Source: JACJXF01 sp964349045 (lineage in GTDB: Bacteria; Bacteroidota; Bacteroidia; Bacteroidales; GCA-2748055). Taken from it: a stretch of 17,601 nucleotides of DNA. Positions 7,555 to 14,778 of this stretch are shown here, piece by piece. The DNA lies in NCBI GenBank assembly GCA_964349045.1, contig CAYGFI010000106.1, forward strand, positions 1-17,601, read 5' to 3'. Numbering within the stretch: the first letter of the stretch is position 1; the number at the start of each line of letters is the position of its first letter. The notes beneath the pieces are model-generated. The model searched no databases. It worked only from the letters and a program-made list of their open reading frames with translations, and was not told the origin of the DNA. The translations under genes and the position numbers were made by a program.

Positions 7555-7568
7555 CGTGTGCGAACACG
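7555..7568. promoter_or_regulatory. Candidate LacI-family operator
   Basis: The 14-mer CGTGTGCGAACACG is palindromic at 12 of 14 positions with a central CG, the architecture of LacI/PurR-family operators. It lies 98 nt upstream of the lacI-family start and about 200 nt upstream of uxaE, so the adjacent regulator is the natural candidate to bind it. No second match was seen in the window. Confidence 0.45.
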
Positions 7569-7607
7569 ATTTCTTTGTAAAAATAGTTTTATTTATGAAT
7601 AATTGTA

Positions 7608-7615
7608 TAGTTTTG
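7608..7615 (+). promoter_or_regulatory. Candidate -7 element for the lacI-uxuB operon
   Basis: TAGTTTTG matches the Bacteroidota -7 consensus TAnnTTTG and lies about 50 nt before the TTG start. No well-spaced -33 TTTG is present; the nearest, at 7574-7577, is about 30 nt away, longer than usual. Confidence 0.3.
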
Positions 7616-7666
7616 TTAATAATTTTTTTGATCTATACAGATTTTCCGTTTTAAACAAACTGTGTT

Positions 7667-8725
7667 TTGAGCATTAGAATAAAAGATATTGCAAAACTTG
7701 CCGGTGTTTCTTCCGGAACCGTTGATCGCGTTATTCATAACCGGGGGGAAGTTTCTGAGGTAACACGGAAAAAAGTACAAGCTCTCCTGACTAAATCAGA
7801 CTACCATCCGGATATTGTAGCCAGAGCGCTTACTTCAAAGAAAACCTATCTTTTTTCAGTCATTATGCCCGTGTCCGTAGACGGTAAAGACTTCTGGCAT
7901 GTTCCCAATGCCGGAGTTGATAAAGCCTTTTTGGAAATTGAACGATTTAATATTAAAATAAACCGATATCTTTTTAACCAGTTTGACCGTGATTCTTTTG
8001 CGGCAAAAGCATTTGATTTGTTAGCTGACCATCCTGATGGAATCTTGTTCGCTCCTGTCTTTCTTGACGACAGTCTTAAATTCATTCATGAATGCCAATT
8101 AAGAAAAATTCCGGTTGTTTTATTTAACTCTAACATTGAAGAATCTCATGTTAACAGCTATATTGGTCAGGATGCATTGCAAAGCGGTTACCTTGCGGGT
8201 CGCCTGCTTTACTATGGACTCAGAACTCCCGCTGATGTTTTAATTATTAACCTGGCTGCACGAAAAGATAATTATAACCATATTATACTTAGGGAAAATG
8301 GTTTCAGGAAATATTTTGATGAAAATCCGGATCCGGGTATCAGACTTCATACAATAGATACAAACCATTCTTCTGATGAAAAATTAGTTGATGAATTAAA
8401 CCATTCCTTTACTCAGCTAGTAGTAAAGGGAATATTCGTCAGCAATTCACGCGTTTATAAGGTTGCCGGTTACCTGGAGTCGAACGGTATAAAGGGAGTT
8501 CAGTTGATTGGATACGACCTGTTACCTGCTAATGTTGCTGCACTGAAGAATGACACAATCAGTTTTCTAATTAGTCAGCGCTCTGCCGAACAAGCGTATA
8601 AAGGGATTATTGCTTTATTTAATATTGTCGTGCTTCGCAGAGGTATAGATCAGGTTCAGCATATGCCCATTGAAATTATTAATAAAGATAATATTGATTA
8701 TTACGATTATAAATACAAATTATAA
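7667..8725 (+). CDS. LacI-family transcriptional regulator, probable hexuronate-locus repressor
   Basis: The 352-residue protein has an N-terminal LacI helix-turn-helix at about 4-25 (IKDIAKLAGVSSGTVDRVIHNRG), then a hinge region near 45-60 and a periplasmic-binding-protein-like effector domain (FSVIMPV, DGILFAPVF, PVVLFNSNIEE, YIGQDALQSGYLAG, LIGYDLL). The start is TTG: it is the codon that gives MSIRIKDIAK, the normal LacI N-terminus, and no in-frame ATG lies close upstream. The SGTVDRVIHNRGEVSE form is common in Bacteroidota sugar regulators. It is 2 nt from uxuB and divergent from uxaE, so control of both operons is likely. The effector is not identifiable; a pathway intermediate such as fructuronate or tagaturonate is an inference. 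Confidence 0.85.
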   Translation: MSIRIKDIAKLAGVSSGTVDRVIHNRGEVSEVTRKKVQALLTKSDYHPDIVARALTSKKTYLFSVIMPVSVDGKDFWHVPNAGVDKAFLEIERFNIKINRYLFNQFDRDSFAAKAFDLLADHPDGILFAPVFLDDSLKFIHECQLRKIPVVLFNSNIEESHVNSYIGQDALQSGYLAGRLLYYGLRTPADVLIINLAARKDNYNHIILRENGFRKYFDENPDPGIRLHTIDTNHSSDEKLVDELNHSFTQLVVKGIFVSNSRVYKVAGYLESNGIKGVQLIGYDLLPANVAALKNDTISFLISQRSAEQAYKGIIALFNIVVLRRGIDQVQHMPIEIINKDNIDYYDYKYKL

Positions 8726-8727
8726 CT

Positions 8728-9579
8728 ATGGCAAATAACTCATTTTCAGATTTAACAGGTAAAGTTTGCGTGATTACCGGTGGTGGAGGGGTAATAGGCA
8801 CAGCAATAACCGAAGCACTTGCGTCTGCAGGTGTACGAATTGCAATCCTCGATATACGGGAGGAAGTTGCTGTATCACTTGCTTCAGACCTTAATATGAT
8901 GTATAATACAGGTTGCATCGGACTGGTATGCAATGTTCTCGATAAAGACTCTCTGATAAAAGTTTCTTTAAAAATTGAAGATATTTTTGGTAATGTTGAT
9001 ATTCTTATTAACGGGGCGGGAGGCAACTCCCCCGAAGCAACCACCCGGCAGGAGGAAATTAATGCTTCTAATATTGACAAGCTTGATGAAACATTTTTCG
9101 GATTGAAGATGGAGGGTTTTCATAAGGTCTTCGACCTGAACTTTATCGGTACCGTGCTTCCTTCCATGGTTTTTGGCGAAAAAATGGTGAAAAGGGGAAA
9201 AGGATCCATCCTCAATATCTCGTCTATGAATGCATATAAAGCTCTTACCAAAATTCCTGCCTATTCTGCTGCAAAAGCTTCGGTTAATAATTTCACGGAA
9301 TGGTTAGCCGTACATTTTGCTAAAACAGGGGTTCGCGTAAATGCAATTGCTCCCGGCTTTTTCCTTACTAATCAAAACCGGTTTCTTCTTATGGATGAGA
9401 AATCCGGAAATCTGACACCCCGAGGTAACAAAATAATTGCAAATACACCTATGGGAAAATTTGGTGAGCCTGAGGATCTGCAGGGCGCTGTGTTGTACCT
9501 GGTTTCCGACATATCAAAATTCGTTACCGGGATATGCATTCCGGTTGATGGAGGGTACAATGCCTTTGGAGGGGTTTGA
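8728..9579 (+). CDS. uxuB: D-mannonate oxidoreductase / fructuronate reductase, SDR type
   Basis: This 283-residue short-chain dehydrogenase is of the YjmF-like class that serves as a non-orthologous UxuB, reducing D-fructuronate to D-mannonate with NAD(P)H. It has TGGGGVIG at 17-24, NGAGGNSPEATT at 95-106 (an extended insert characteristic of this subgroup), S165/S166, and Y179/K183 in YSAAKAS. APGFFLTNQNRFLL after residue 207 forms the substrate lid. It starts 2 nt after the regulator stop, so the two are almost certainly co-transcribed. UxaC and UxaE on the opposite strand supply its substrate. Its product would normally go to mannonate dehydratase, which is not in the window. Confidence 0.87.
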   Translation: MANNSFSDLTGKVCVITGGGGVIGTAITEALASAGVRIAILDIREEVAVSLASDLNMMYNTGCIGLVCNVLDKDSLIKVSLKIEDIFGNVDILINGAGGNSPEATTRQEEINASNIDKLDETFFGLKMEGFHKVFDLNFIGTVLPSMVFGEKMVKRGKGSILNISSMNAYKALTKIPAYSAAKASVNNFTEWLAVHFAKTGVRVNAIAPGFFLTNQNRFLLMDEKSGNLTPRGNKIIANTPMGKFGEPEDLQGAVLYLVSDISKFVTGICIPVDGGYNAFGGV

Positions 9580-9588
9580 GAAGAAGTA

Positions 9589-9677
9589 AAAGTTCATTAA
9601 GTTCATAAAGTTTGTAAAGTTTATAAAGTTGATGAGGTACAAAAGATTGGATTGTTATAAATGATTCCAACTTTAGG
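9589..9677. repeat. Dispersed repeat, copy 1 (9-nt array plus 44-nt tail)
   Basis: Five 9-nt units (consensus AAAGTTCAT) at 9589-9633 are followed by a tail beginning GAGGTACAA and ending CCAACTTTAGG. AAAGTTG and CAACTTT inside it form a 7-bp inverted repeat. The same composite element recurs at 11013-11092 in the same orientation. Confidence 0.85.
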
Positions 9678-9717
9678 AAATTCAAACTTAAATAACTGTA
9701 ATTTCAAAAAATAATAT

Positions 9718-11007
9718 ATGCATAAGAAGCCAAATAACGTAATAGTCGCTCAATCTGGAGGACCCTCCCCTGTTATAAACAATTCATTAAGGGGGATTAT
9801 TGATACCTGCAAGATGTTTCCGGATATTTTTGGAAAAGTTTACGCGGGTTGGCATGGAATCGAAGGAGTTCTGAAGGAAGAACTTCTGGATCTTACTGCA
9901 CAGGATGAGGAAGAAATTGCTTTACTACGCGTTACACCTGCTGCCGGTTCAATCGGTACATGCCGATATAAACTGAAGAACAACCAGGAAAAAGATTTTG
10001 CACGAATCATGGAAGTTTTCAGGGTACATGATATCGGTTATTTCTTTTATATCGGGGGAAATGATTCTCAGCACACTGCATTCAAGGTAAGCGAAATGGC
10101 CCGCACAAAAGGGCTCGATATCATTGCGGTTGGTGTCCCGAAAACTATAGATAATGATGTTGGCGACAGCGAATTCAAGCTAATTGATCATACTCCCGGT
10201 TACGGCAGCGTAGCACGTTACTGGTCACACATCATTCAGAATGCCAATGAGGAAAATATGGGTTCGTCTCCGGCTGATCCTGTTCTGGTTATTCAGGCTA
10301 TGGGTCGTAAAATAGGCTATATTCCTGCTGCTTCACGGCTTGCCGATCCCAAAAGGGAGATTCCCCTGCAAATCTATTTAACAGAGTCGAATGTCAGTCT
10401 TGCTGAAATGACCGATAAAATCAATGATCAGCTTAAAAGTGACGGACGTTGCATCGTGGTGGTTTCAGAAGGATTGGATGTTGGTGAAATAGGAGAAGTC
10501 AAAGACGCTTTTGGTCATACTTCATTTGGGTCGAGTAAACTATCTGTTTATCAATCTGTTGTAAATCACCTGAATTCTGTGGGACTCAAAGCACAAGGCT
10601 CAGCCCGGGGGCAGGTTATGGGAACCGATCAGCGGGATGCTATCATCTATGCGTCAACTGTTGATCTTGATGAGGCTTACAAAGTTGGACAGAAAGCAGT
10701 TGACATTGCCATTCATGACGGAAATGGATGGATGGCTACAATTTTACGATCGCCCGGATTCATTTACAATGTCTATTATGATAAAGTACCCCTGGAAAAG
10801 GTCGCTCTTTCGGAAAGAAATTTTCCTGAGAAGTGGATCAGTTCTTCCAGGAATGACGTTACCGACGATTTTCTGAATTACGTCAGACCCTTAATTGGAG
10901 AAGATTGGGTGAGTGTTCCGCTGATAAACGGACGTCAGCGATTTACAAAATTTAAACCTTTTTTTGCCGATAAGAAGCTTGGTAATTATGTTCCTGAAGG
11001 GAAGTAG
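9718..11007 (+). CDS. 6-phosphofructokinase family, probably PPi-dependent
   Basis: The 429-residue protein belongs to the PfkA superfamily: AQSGGPSPVINNSLRG at 11-26, GGNDSQ at 113-118, PKTIDND at 141-147, QAMGR at 193-197 (sugar-phosphate site) and an ATDQR-like GTDQR near 301-305. Asp116 in GGND and Lys142 in PKTIDND replace the two glycines of ATP-PFKs and are the classical marks of pyrophosphate-dependent enzymes. It would reversibly phosphorylate fructose-6-phosphate, and such enzymes may also use sedoheptulose-7-phosphate. Its place in a hexuronate locus is unexpected and a different sugar-phosphate substrate cannot be excluded. Repeat copies flank it on both sides. The start ATG gives a normal N-terminus. 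Confidence 0.82.
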   Translation: MHKKPNNVIVAQSGGPSPVINNSLRGIIDTCKMFPDIFGKVYAGWHGIEGVLKEELLDLTAQDEEEIALLRVTPAAGSIGTCRYKLKNNQEKDFARIMEVFRVHDIGYFFYIGGNDSQHTAFKVSEMARTKGLDIIAVGVPKTIDNDVGDSEFKLIDHTPGYGSVARYWSHIIQNANEENMGSSPADPVLVIQAMGRKIGYIPAASRLADPKREIPLQIYLTESNVSLAEMTDKINDQLKSDGRCIVVVSEGLDVGEIGEVKDAFGHTSFGSSKLSVYQSVVNHLNSVGLKAQGSARGQVMGTDQRDAIIYASTVDLDEAYKVGQKAVDIAIHDGNGWMATILRSPGFIYNVYYDKVPLEKVALSERNFPEKWISSSRNDVTDDFLNYVRPLIGEDWVSVPLINGRQRFTKFKPFFADKKLGNYVPEGK

Positions 11008-11012
11008 TTCAA

Positions 11013-11092
11013 AAAGTTCGTAAAGTTCATAAAGTTTGTAATGTTGAAGAGGTACAATAGATTGAATAGTTATAAATGAATCCAACTTCAGG
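11013..11092. repeat. Dispersed repeat, copy 2 (9-nt array plus 44-nt tail)
   Basis: Four 9-nt units at 11013-11048 precede a tail that aligns without gaps to copy 1. Over the 50 bases from GTTGA to the final AGG there are six mismatches. It begins 6 nt after the phosphofructokinase stop, in direct orientation to copy 1. Confidence 0.85.
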
Positions 11093-11123
11093 CACTCTAA
11101 TTTAACTCATAATTCATAATTTA

Positions 11124-12011
11124 ATGACCAATCCCCAGGACATCCTCCGAAACCTCCATCCCACAAAAGAATTCTTCATTGGAATTGACTCCGATGGTTG
11201 TGCTTTTGACACTATGGAGATCAAACAAAAAGAATGCTTTTGTCCAAATTTCATTCGTTTTTTCGAAATGCAGAAAATTTCCAAATATGCCCGCGAAACC
11301 TGGGAATTTGTAAATTTGTATTCGAAGAACAGGGGAGTTAACCGTTTCCTGGCGCTCACCGAAACCATGCGTCTGCTCACAGAGAGGCCTGAAGTTTCAG
11401 CGCGCAATATGAAAATTCCAGATATGGCGGCCCTTACAGAGTGGACAAAAAACGAAACCAAGCTCGGGAATCCTGCACTGGAGAAATATGAAAAACTTGC
11501 AAATATTCCAATTATCAGTACAACTTATGCCTGGTCGGTAAAGGTTAATAAAGATATAGGTGAATTGGTTTACGGCATGCCTCCTTTTCCATTTGTAAGA
11601 GAATCCCTCGAAGCAATGAACCCGAGAGCCGATACCATTGTGGTTTCTCAAACTCCCCTTGAAGCTCTTGAGAGGGAATGGAAGGAAAATCATATCGATC
11701 ACCTGGTACGTATGATTGTAGGTCAGGAATATGGCACGAAAGCTGAGCATCTGGCTTTAGCGGCTAAAAATAAATATCCCGATCATAAAATCCTGATGAT
11801 TGGCGACGCTCCGGGGGATTATAAAGCAGCAAGCTCCAACGGTGTATTGTTTTTCCCAATAAATCCGGGTCACGAAGAAGCTTCCTGGGAACGTTTTTAT
11901 AAAGAGGGATTGGATCGATTTTTTGCCGGAAAATTTGCCGGTGATTATGAGCAGGCACTTATCATGGAATTTGATAGTTATTTACCTGAAATTCCTCATT
12001 GGAAAAAGTGA
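11124..12011 (+). CDS. HAD-superfamily hydrolase, substrate unknown
   Basis: This 295-residue protein has all four HAD motifs: I, GIDSDGCAFDT with nucleophile D22 and acid/base D24; II, VVSQTP with S175; III, K206 in YGTKAEHL; IV, MIGDAPGDYKAA with D228 and D232. It should be a soluble Mg-dependent phosphatase. The long insert between motifs I and II (about residues 31-170) is a large cap containing EMQKISKYARETWEFVNLYS and RGVNRFLALTETMRLL, which would set specificity. Neighbours acting on sugar phosphates and sugar acids suggest a phosphorylated aldonate or ketose as substrate, but this is inference. It lies 116 nt after the phosphofructokinase gene. Confidence 0.75.
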   Translation: MTNPQDILRNLHPTKEFFIGIDSDGCAFDTMEIKQKECFCPNFIRFFEMQKISKYARETWEFVNLYSKNRGVNRFLALTETMRLLTERPEVSARNMKIPDMAALTEWTKNETKLGNPALEKYEKLANIPIISTTYAWSVKVNKDIGELVYGMPPFPFVRESLEAMNPRADTIVVSQTPLEALEREWKENHIDHLVRMIVGQEYGTKAEHLALAAKNKYPDHKILMIGDAPGDYKAASSNGVLFFPINPGHEEASWERFYKEGLDRFFAGKFAGDYEQALIMEFDSYLPEIPHWKK

Positions 12012-12099
12012 GAAATATGCCGGGTATATGGTATGACAGGATTTGGGAAATTTATTTGTGATTTCAACTAAAAACTCCGGTTAACTAAATAGGATTTAA

Positions 12100-13452
12100 A
12101 TGAAAAGCATTAACCCATACTCAAATAAGCTTATTGAAGAATTTGAAGAGTATTCCGGGAAAGAACTGGAGAAAATCATGGTTGAGTCCGGTGATGCATT
12201 TATATTATGGAAAAGCACAAATTTCGGATACCGTAAATCTCTCATGATTAATGTTTCAGGACTCTTACTCAGAAATAAAAAAGAATATGCCGAATCAATA
12301 ACGGCTGAAATGGGGAAACCTGTTTCTGAATCGATAGCTGAAGTTGAAAAGTGCGCCTGGGTATGTGATTATTATGCAGACAATGCAGAAGTTTTTCTTC
12401 AAAATCAACCTGTTGATACAGATGCAGACATGAGTTATGTCTGTTATGAACCGCTTGGAACAATTTTAGGAATAATGCCCTGGAATTATCCATTCTGGCA
12501 GGTATTCCGTTTTGCTGTACCTACTCTTATGGCAGGGAATACTGTTCTGCTTAAGCATGCCTCAAATGTTCAGATTTGTGCAAGGCATATTGAAAATATA
12601 TTTATTCACTCAGGATTTCCGAAATCCGTATTTCGCAATCTTGTAATAGGTTCAAAAAACGTGGGGAAAATCATCCAAAGTGACTTTATAAAGGCTGTTT
12701 CATTAACAGGAAGCGAATTTGCAGGACAAAAAGTTGCTGAGACTGCCGGCAGGAATATTAAAAAAACACTTTTGGAATTAGGTGGCAGTAATGCATTTGT
12801 AGTACTTGAGGATGCAGATTTAAAAATGGCAGTTGAGATCGGTGTCAAAGCGCGTATGCAGAATGCAGGTCAAAGTTGTATTGCAGCAAAACGATTTATT
12901 GTTCATGAAAAAGTAAGCCGGGAATTTATTGACCTTTTTAAAAAAGCCTTGAAAAAAATTCACCAGGGTGACCCTGCAAGGGAAATCACAAATATGGGCC
13001 CTTTGGCCAGCATTAAACAGGCAAAAATAGTCGAGAAACAGGTTAGAAAATCCGTGGAAATGGGAGCCAGGATATTGATGGGAGGGATCCGTCATAATTC
13101 TTTTTTTGAACCCACTCTTCTTGTTGATATCAGGCCCGGAATGCCGGTATTTGATGAAGAAGTTTTTGGACCCGTAGCGCCTGTAATAGTTGCGAAAAAT
13201 ACATCTGAAGCAGTTGAATTCGCAAATAAAACTAAATTTGGCCTTGGAGTATCCCTTTTTACCAGGGATATGGATAAAGCGAAAGATTTGGTTCATGAAT
13301 TCAATGACGGTGCGGTTTTTATAAATTCAATGGTAAAATCCGATCCCAGATTACCATTTGGTGGGACTAAACACTCTGGTTATGGCAGGGAGTTGGCCAT
13401 TCATGGGATACGTGAATTTGTAAATGCCAAAACGGTTTATGTAAAAAAATAA
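12100..13452 (+). CDS. NAD(P)-dependent aldehyde dehydrogenase, succinate-semialdehyde dehydrogenase type
   Basis: A 450-residue aldehyde dehydrogenase with the complete catalytic set: N129 in MPWNYPFWQ, K152 in LLKHAS, TGSEFAGQKVA, E226 in LELGGSN, and nucleophile C260 in AGQSCIAAKR; EEVFGPVAPV follows toward the C-terminus. It is closest in style to short SSADH (Sad/GabD-like, about 450-460 residues), which oxidises succinate semialdehyde to succinate. In this operon a sugar-derived aldehyde such as glycolaldehyde, lactaldehyde or tartronate semialdehyde is also conceivable. The protein appears intact. Gaps of 88 nt before and 48 nt after contain no other gene. Confidence 0.8.
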   Translation: MKSINPYSNKLIEEFEEYSGKELEKIMVESGDAFILWKSTNFGYRKSLMINVSGLLLRNKKEYAESITAEMGKPVSESIAEVEKCAWVCDYYADNAEVFLQNQPVDTDADMSYVCYEPLGTILGIMPWNYPFWQVFRFAVPTLMAGNTVLLKHASNVQICARHIENIFIHSGFPKSVFRNLVIGSKNVGKIIQSDFIKAVSLTGSEFAGQKVAETAGRNIKKTLLELGGSNAFVVLEDADLKMAVEIGVKARMQNAGQSCIAAKRFIVHEKVSREFIDLFKKALKKIHQGDPAREITNMGPLASIKQAKIVEKQVRKSVEMGARILMGGIRHNSFFEPTLLVDIRPGMPVFDEEVFGPVAPVIVAKNTSEAVEFANKTKFGLGVSLFTRDMDKAKDLVHEFNDGAVFINSMVKSDPRLPFGGTKHSGYGRELAIHGIREFVNAKTVYVKK

Positions 13453-13500
13453 TTTAAAGAATAATTGAATTTCATTGATGCTTTAATTTAAAACCATTAT

Positions 13501-14778
13501 ATGCTGTATTACACCAAGGGAGACATAAATACGGATTTAACTTATGAGGATCTGAAAACAGGGCTTTTTACTGCTCTGGCAAAGCTGGGGAATAAAAAAA
13601 AGGTAGTGGCTGTTCCTCCGGATTTCACCCGCTTTCACAGCAGGGCTGGGGAACTCACGGAACTGGCCTGGCAATTTTATGGCGATAAGATGAAAGATAT
13701 TCTTCCTGCATTAGGGACTCATACTCCCATGAAAACATCAGAAATAACTCATATGTTTGGGAAAACACCGGTTAATCTCTTCAGAGAACACGACTGGAGG
13801 AATGATATCGTTACCCTGGGCGAAGTACCCGCCGAATTTTTATATACAGTTTCGGAAGGCCGCGTAAATTATCCGTGGCCGGCACAGGTAAATAAACTGC
13901 TGGCTTCGGGTGTACACGATCTTATTTTGTCGGTCGGTCAAGTGGTACCCCATGAAGTGATAGGGATGGCCAATCATAATAAAAATATTTTTGTAGGGAC
14001 AGGGGGGGCTGAAGGAATCAATAAAAGTCATTTCCTTGGCGCTGCTTTCGGGATGGAGAGAATCATGGGCCGGGCAGATACCCCCGTTAGAAAAGTTCTC
14101 GATTATGCGTCGGATTATTTTGGAAAACAACTTCCAATCGTTTATGTGTTAACTGTATTGGGAAAGGATGAAAACGGAGTATTGAAAACGCGCGGTTTGT
14201 TTATTGGCGATGACAGAGAATGTTTTGATCGTGCAGCGGAACTTTCTCTGAAAGTCAATTTTATCAAGCTTCCAAATCCCCTGAAAAAAGTAGTGGTTTA
14301 CCTTGACCCATCCGAATTTAGAAGCACCTGGCTGGGAAATAAAAGCATCTACCGAACACGCATGGCCATTGATAATGGAGGTGAACTTATTGTTCTTGCT
14401 CCCGGCCTAAAGGAGTTTGGCGAAGACAAGGAGATCGACCGGCTCATCCGGAAATATGGATATGTAAACACTCCGGAAATTCTTGAAATGACAAACAATA
14501 ACCAGGAACTCAAAAACAATCTGAGTGCAGCAGCTCACCTGATTCATGGATCTACTGAAAACCGTTTTAAGGTTACTTATTGCCCCGGAAACCTGAGTAA
14601 AGAAGAAATAGTTTCCGTAAATTATTCTTTTGGAAATCTGAAGGAAATGAACAAGATCTACAATCCTTCAATTCTGAAAGATGGATTTAACAGACTTCCA
14701 GGAGGAGAAGAGTTTTTTTATATCTCAAACCCTGCATTAGGATTATGGGCTTTTGAAGAAAGATTTAATAATTCATGA
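13501..14778 (+). CDS. LarA-family (nickel-pincer) 2-hydroxyacid racemase/epimerase
   Basis: This 425-residue protein matches the lactate racemase LarA superfamily (DUF2088). The Ni-pincer residues are in the right order and spacing: D41/R44 in DFTR (LarA D72/R75), H74 in GTHTPM (H108), H151 in PHEV (H174), K161 ten residues on (K184, the covalent cofactor lysine) and H177 a further sixteen on (H200, Ni ligand). K281 before NGGELIVLAPG may correspond to K298. It should interconvert C2 epimers of a 2-hydroxyacid with the nickel-pincer nucleotide made by LarB/LarC/LarE, none of which is in the window. Members are known for lactate, malate, phenyllactate, hydroxyglutarate and gluconate. Sugar-acid neighbours favour an aldonate; substrate unproven. 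Its last four bases overlap the next gene. Confidence 0.85.
   Translation: MLYYTKGDINTDLTYEDLKTGLFTALAKLGNKKKVVAVPPDFTRFHSRAGELTELAWQFYGDKMKDILPALGTHTPMKTSEITHMFGKTPVNLFREHDWRNDIVTLGEVPAEFLYTVSEGRVNYPWPAQVNKLLASGVHDLILSVGQVVPHEVIGMANHNKNIFVGTGGAEGINKSHFLGAAFGMERIMGRADTPVRKVLDYASDYFGKQLPIVYVLTVLGKDENGVLKTRGLFIGDDRECFDRAAELSLKVNFIKLPNPLKKVVVYLDPSEFRSTWLGNKSIYRTRMAIDNGGELIVLAPGLKEFGEDKEIDRLIRKYGYVNTPEILEMTNNNQELKNNLSAAAHLIHGSTENRFKVTYCPGNLSKEEIVSVNYSFGNLKEMNKIYNPSILKDGFNRLPGGEEFFYISNPALGLWAFEERFNNS

Larger units (their letters stand above)
7357..7666. other. Divergent regulatory region between uxaE and the lacI gene
   Basis: This 310-nt gap contains no ORF of note. From left to right it holds a short palindrome near the uxaE start (7372-7382), an octamer array (7434-7505), a LacI-like palindrome (7555-7568), a TAnnTTTG-like element (7608-7615) and an AT-rich leader. 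It must contain the promoters of both divergent operons. Confidence 0.75.

Noticed and set aside
7631..7642. Imperfect palindrome ATCTATACAGAT just upstream of the lacI-family start
   Set aside because: AT-rich, 10 of 12 matches only, and no second copy; a chance dyad is as likely as an autoregulatory operator.
9541..9557. Resemblance of the uxuB 3' coding end (GTTGATGGAGGGTACAA) to the repeat tail GTTGATGAGGTACAA
   Set aside because: This coding stretch encodes the conserved SDR VDGGY motif, so the similarity is best explained by protein constraint and chance.
9661..9714. 17-codon ORF starting at the ATG in the tail of repeat copy 1
   Set aside because: The matching ORF in repeat copy 2 is only nine codons and differs in sequence, so the reading frame is not preserved.
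12012..12099. Short ORF in the HAD-aldehyde dehydrogenase spacer
   Set aside because: Only 14 codons with unremarkable composition and no membrane or motif signal.
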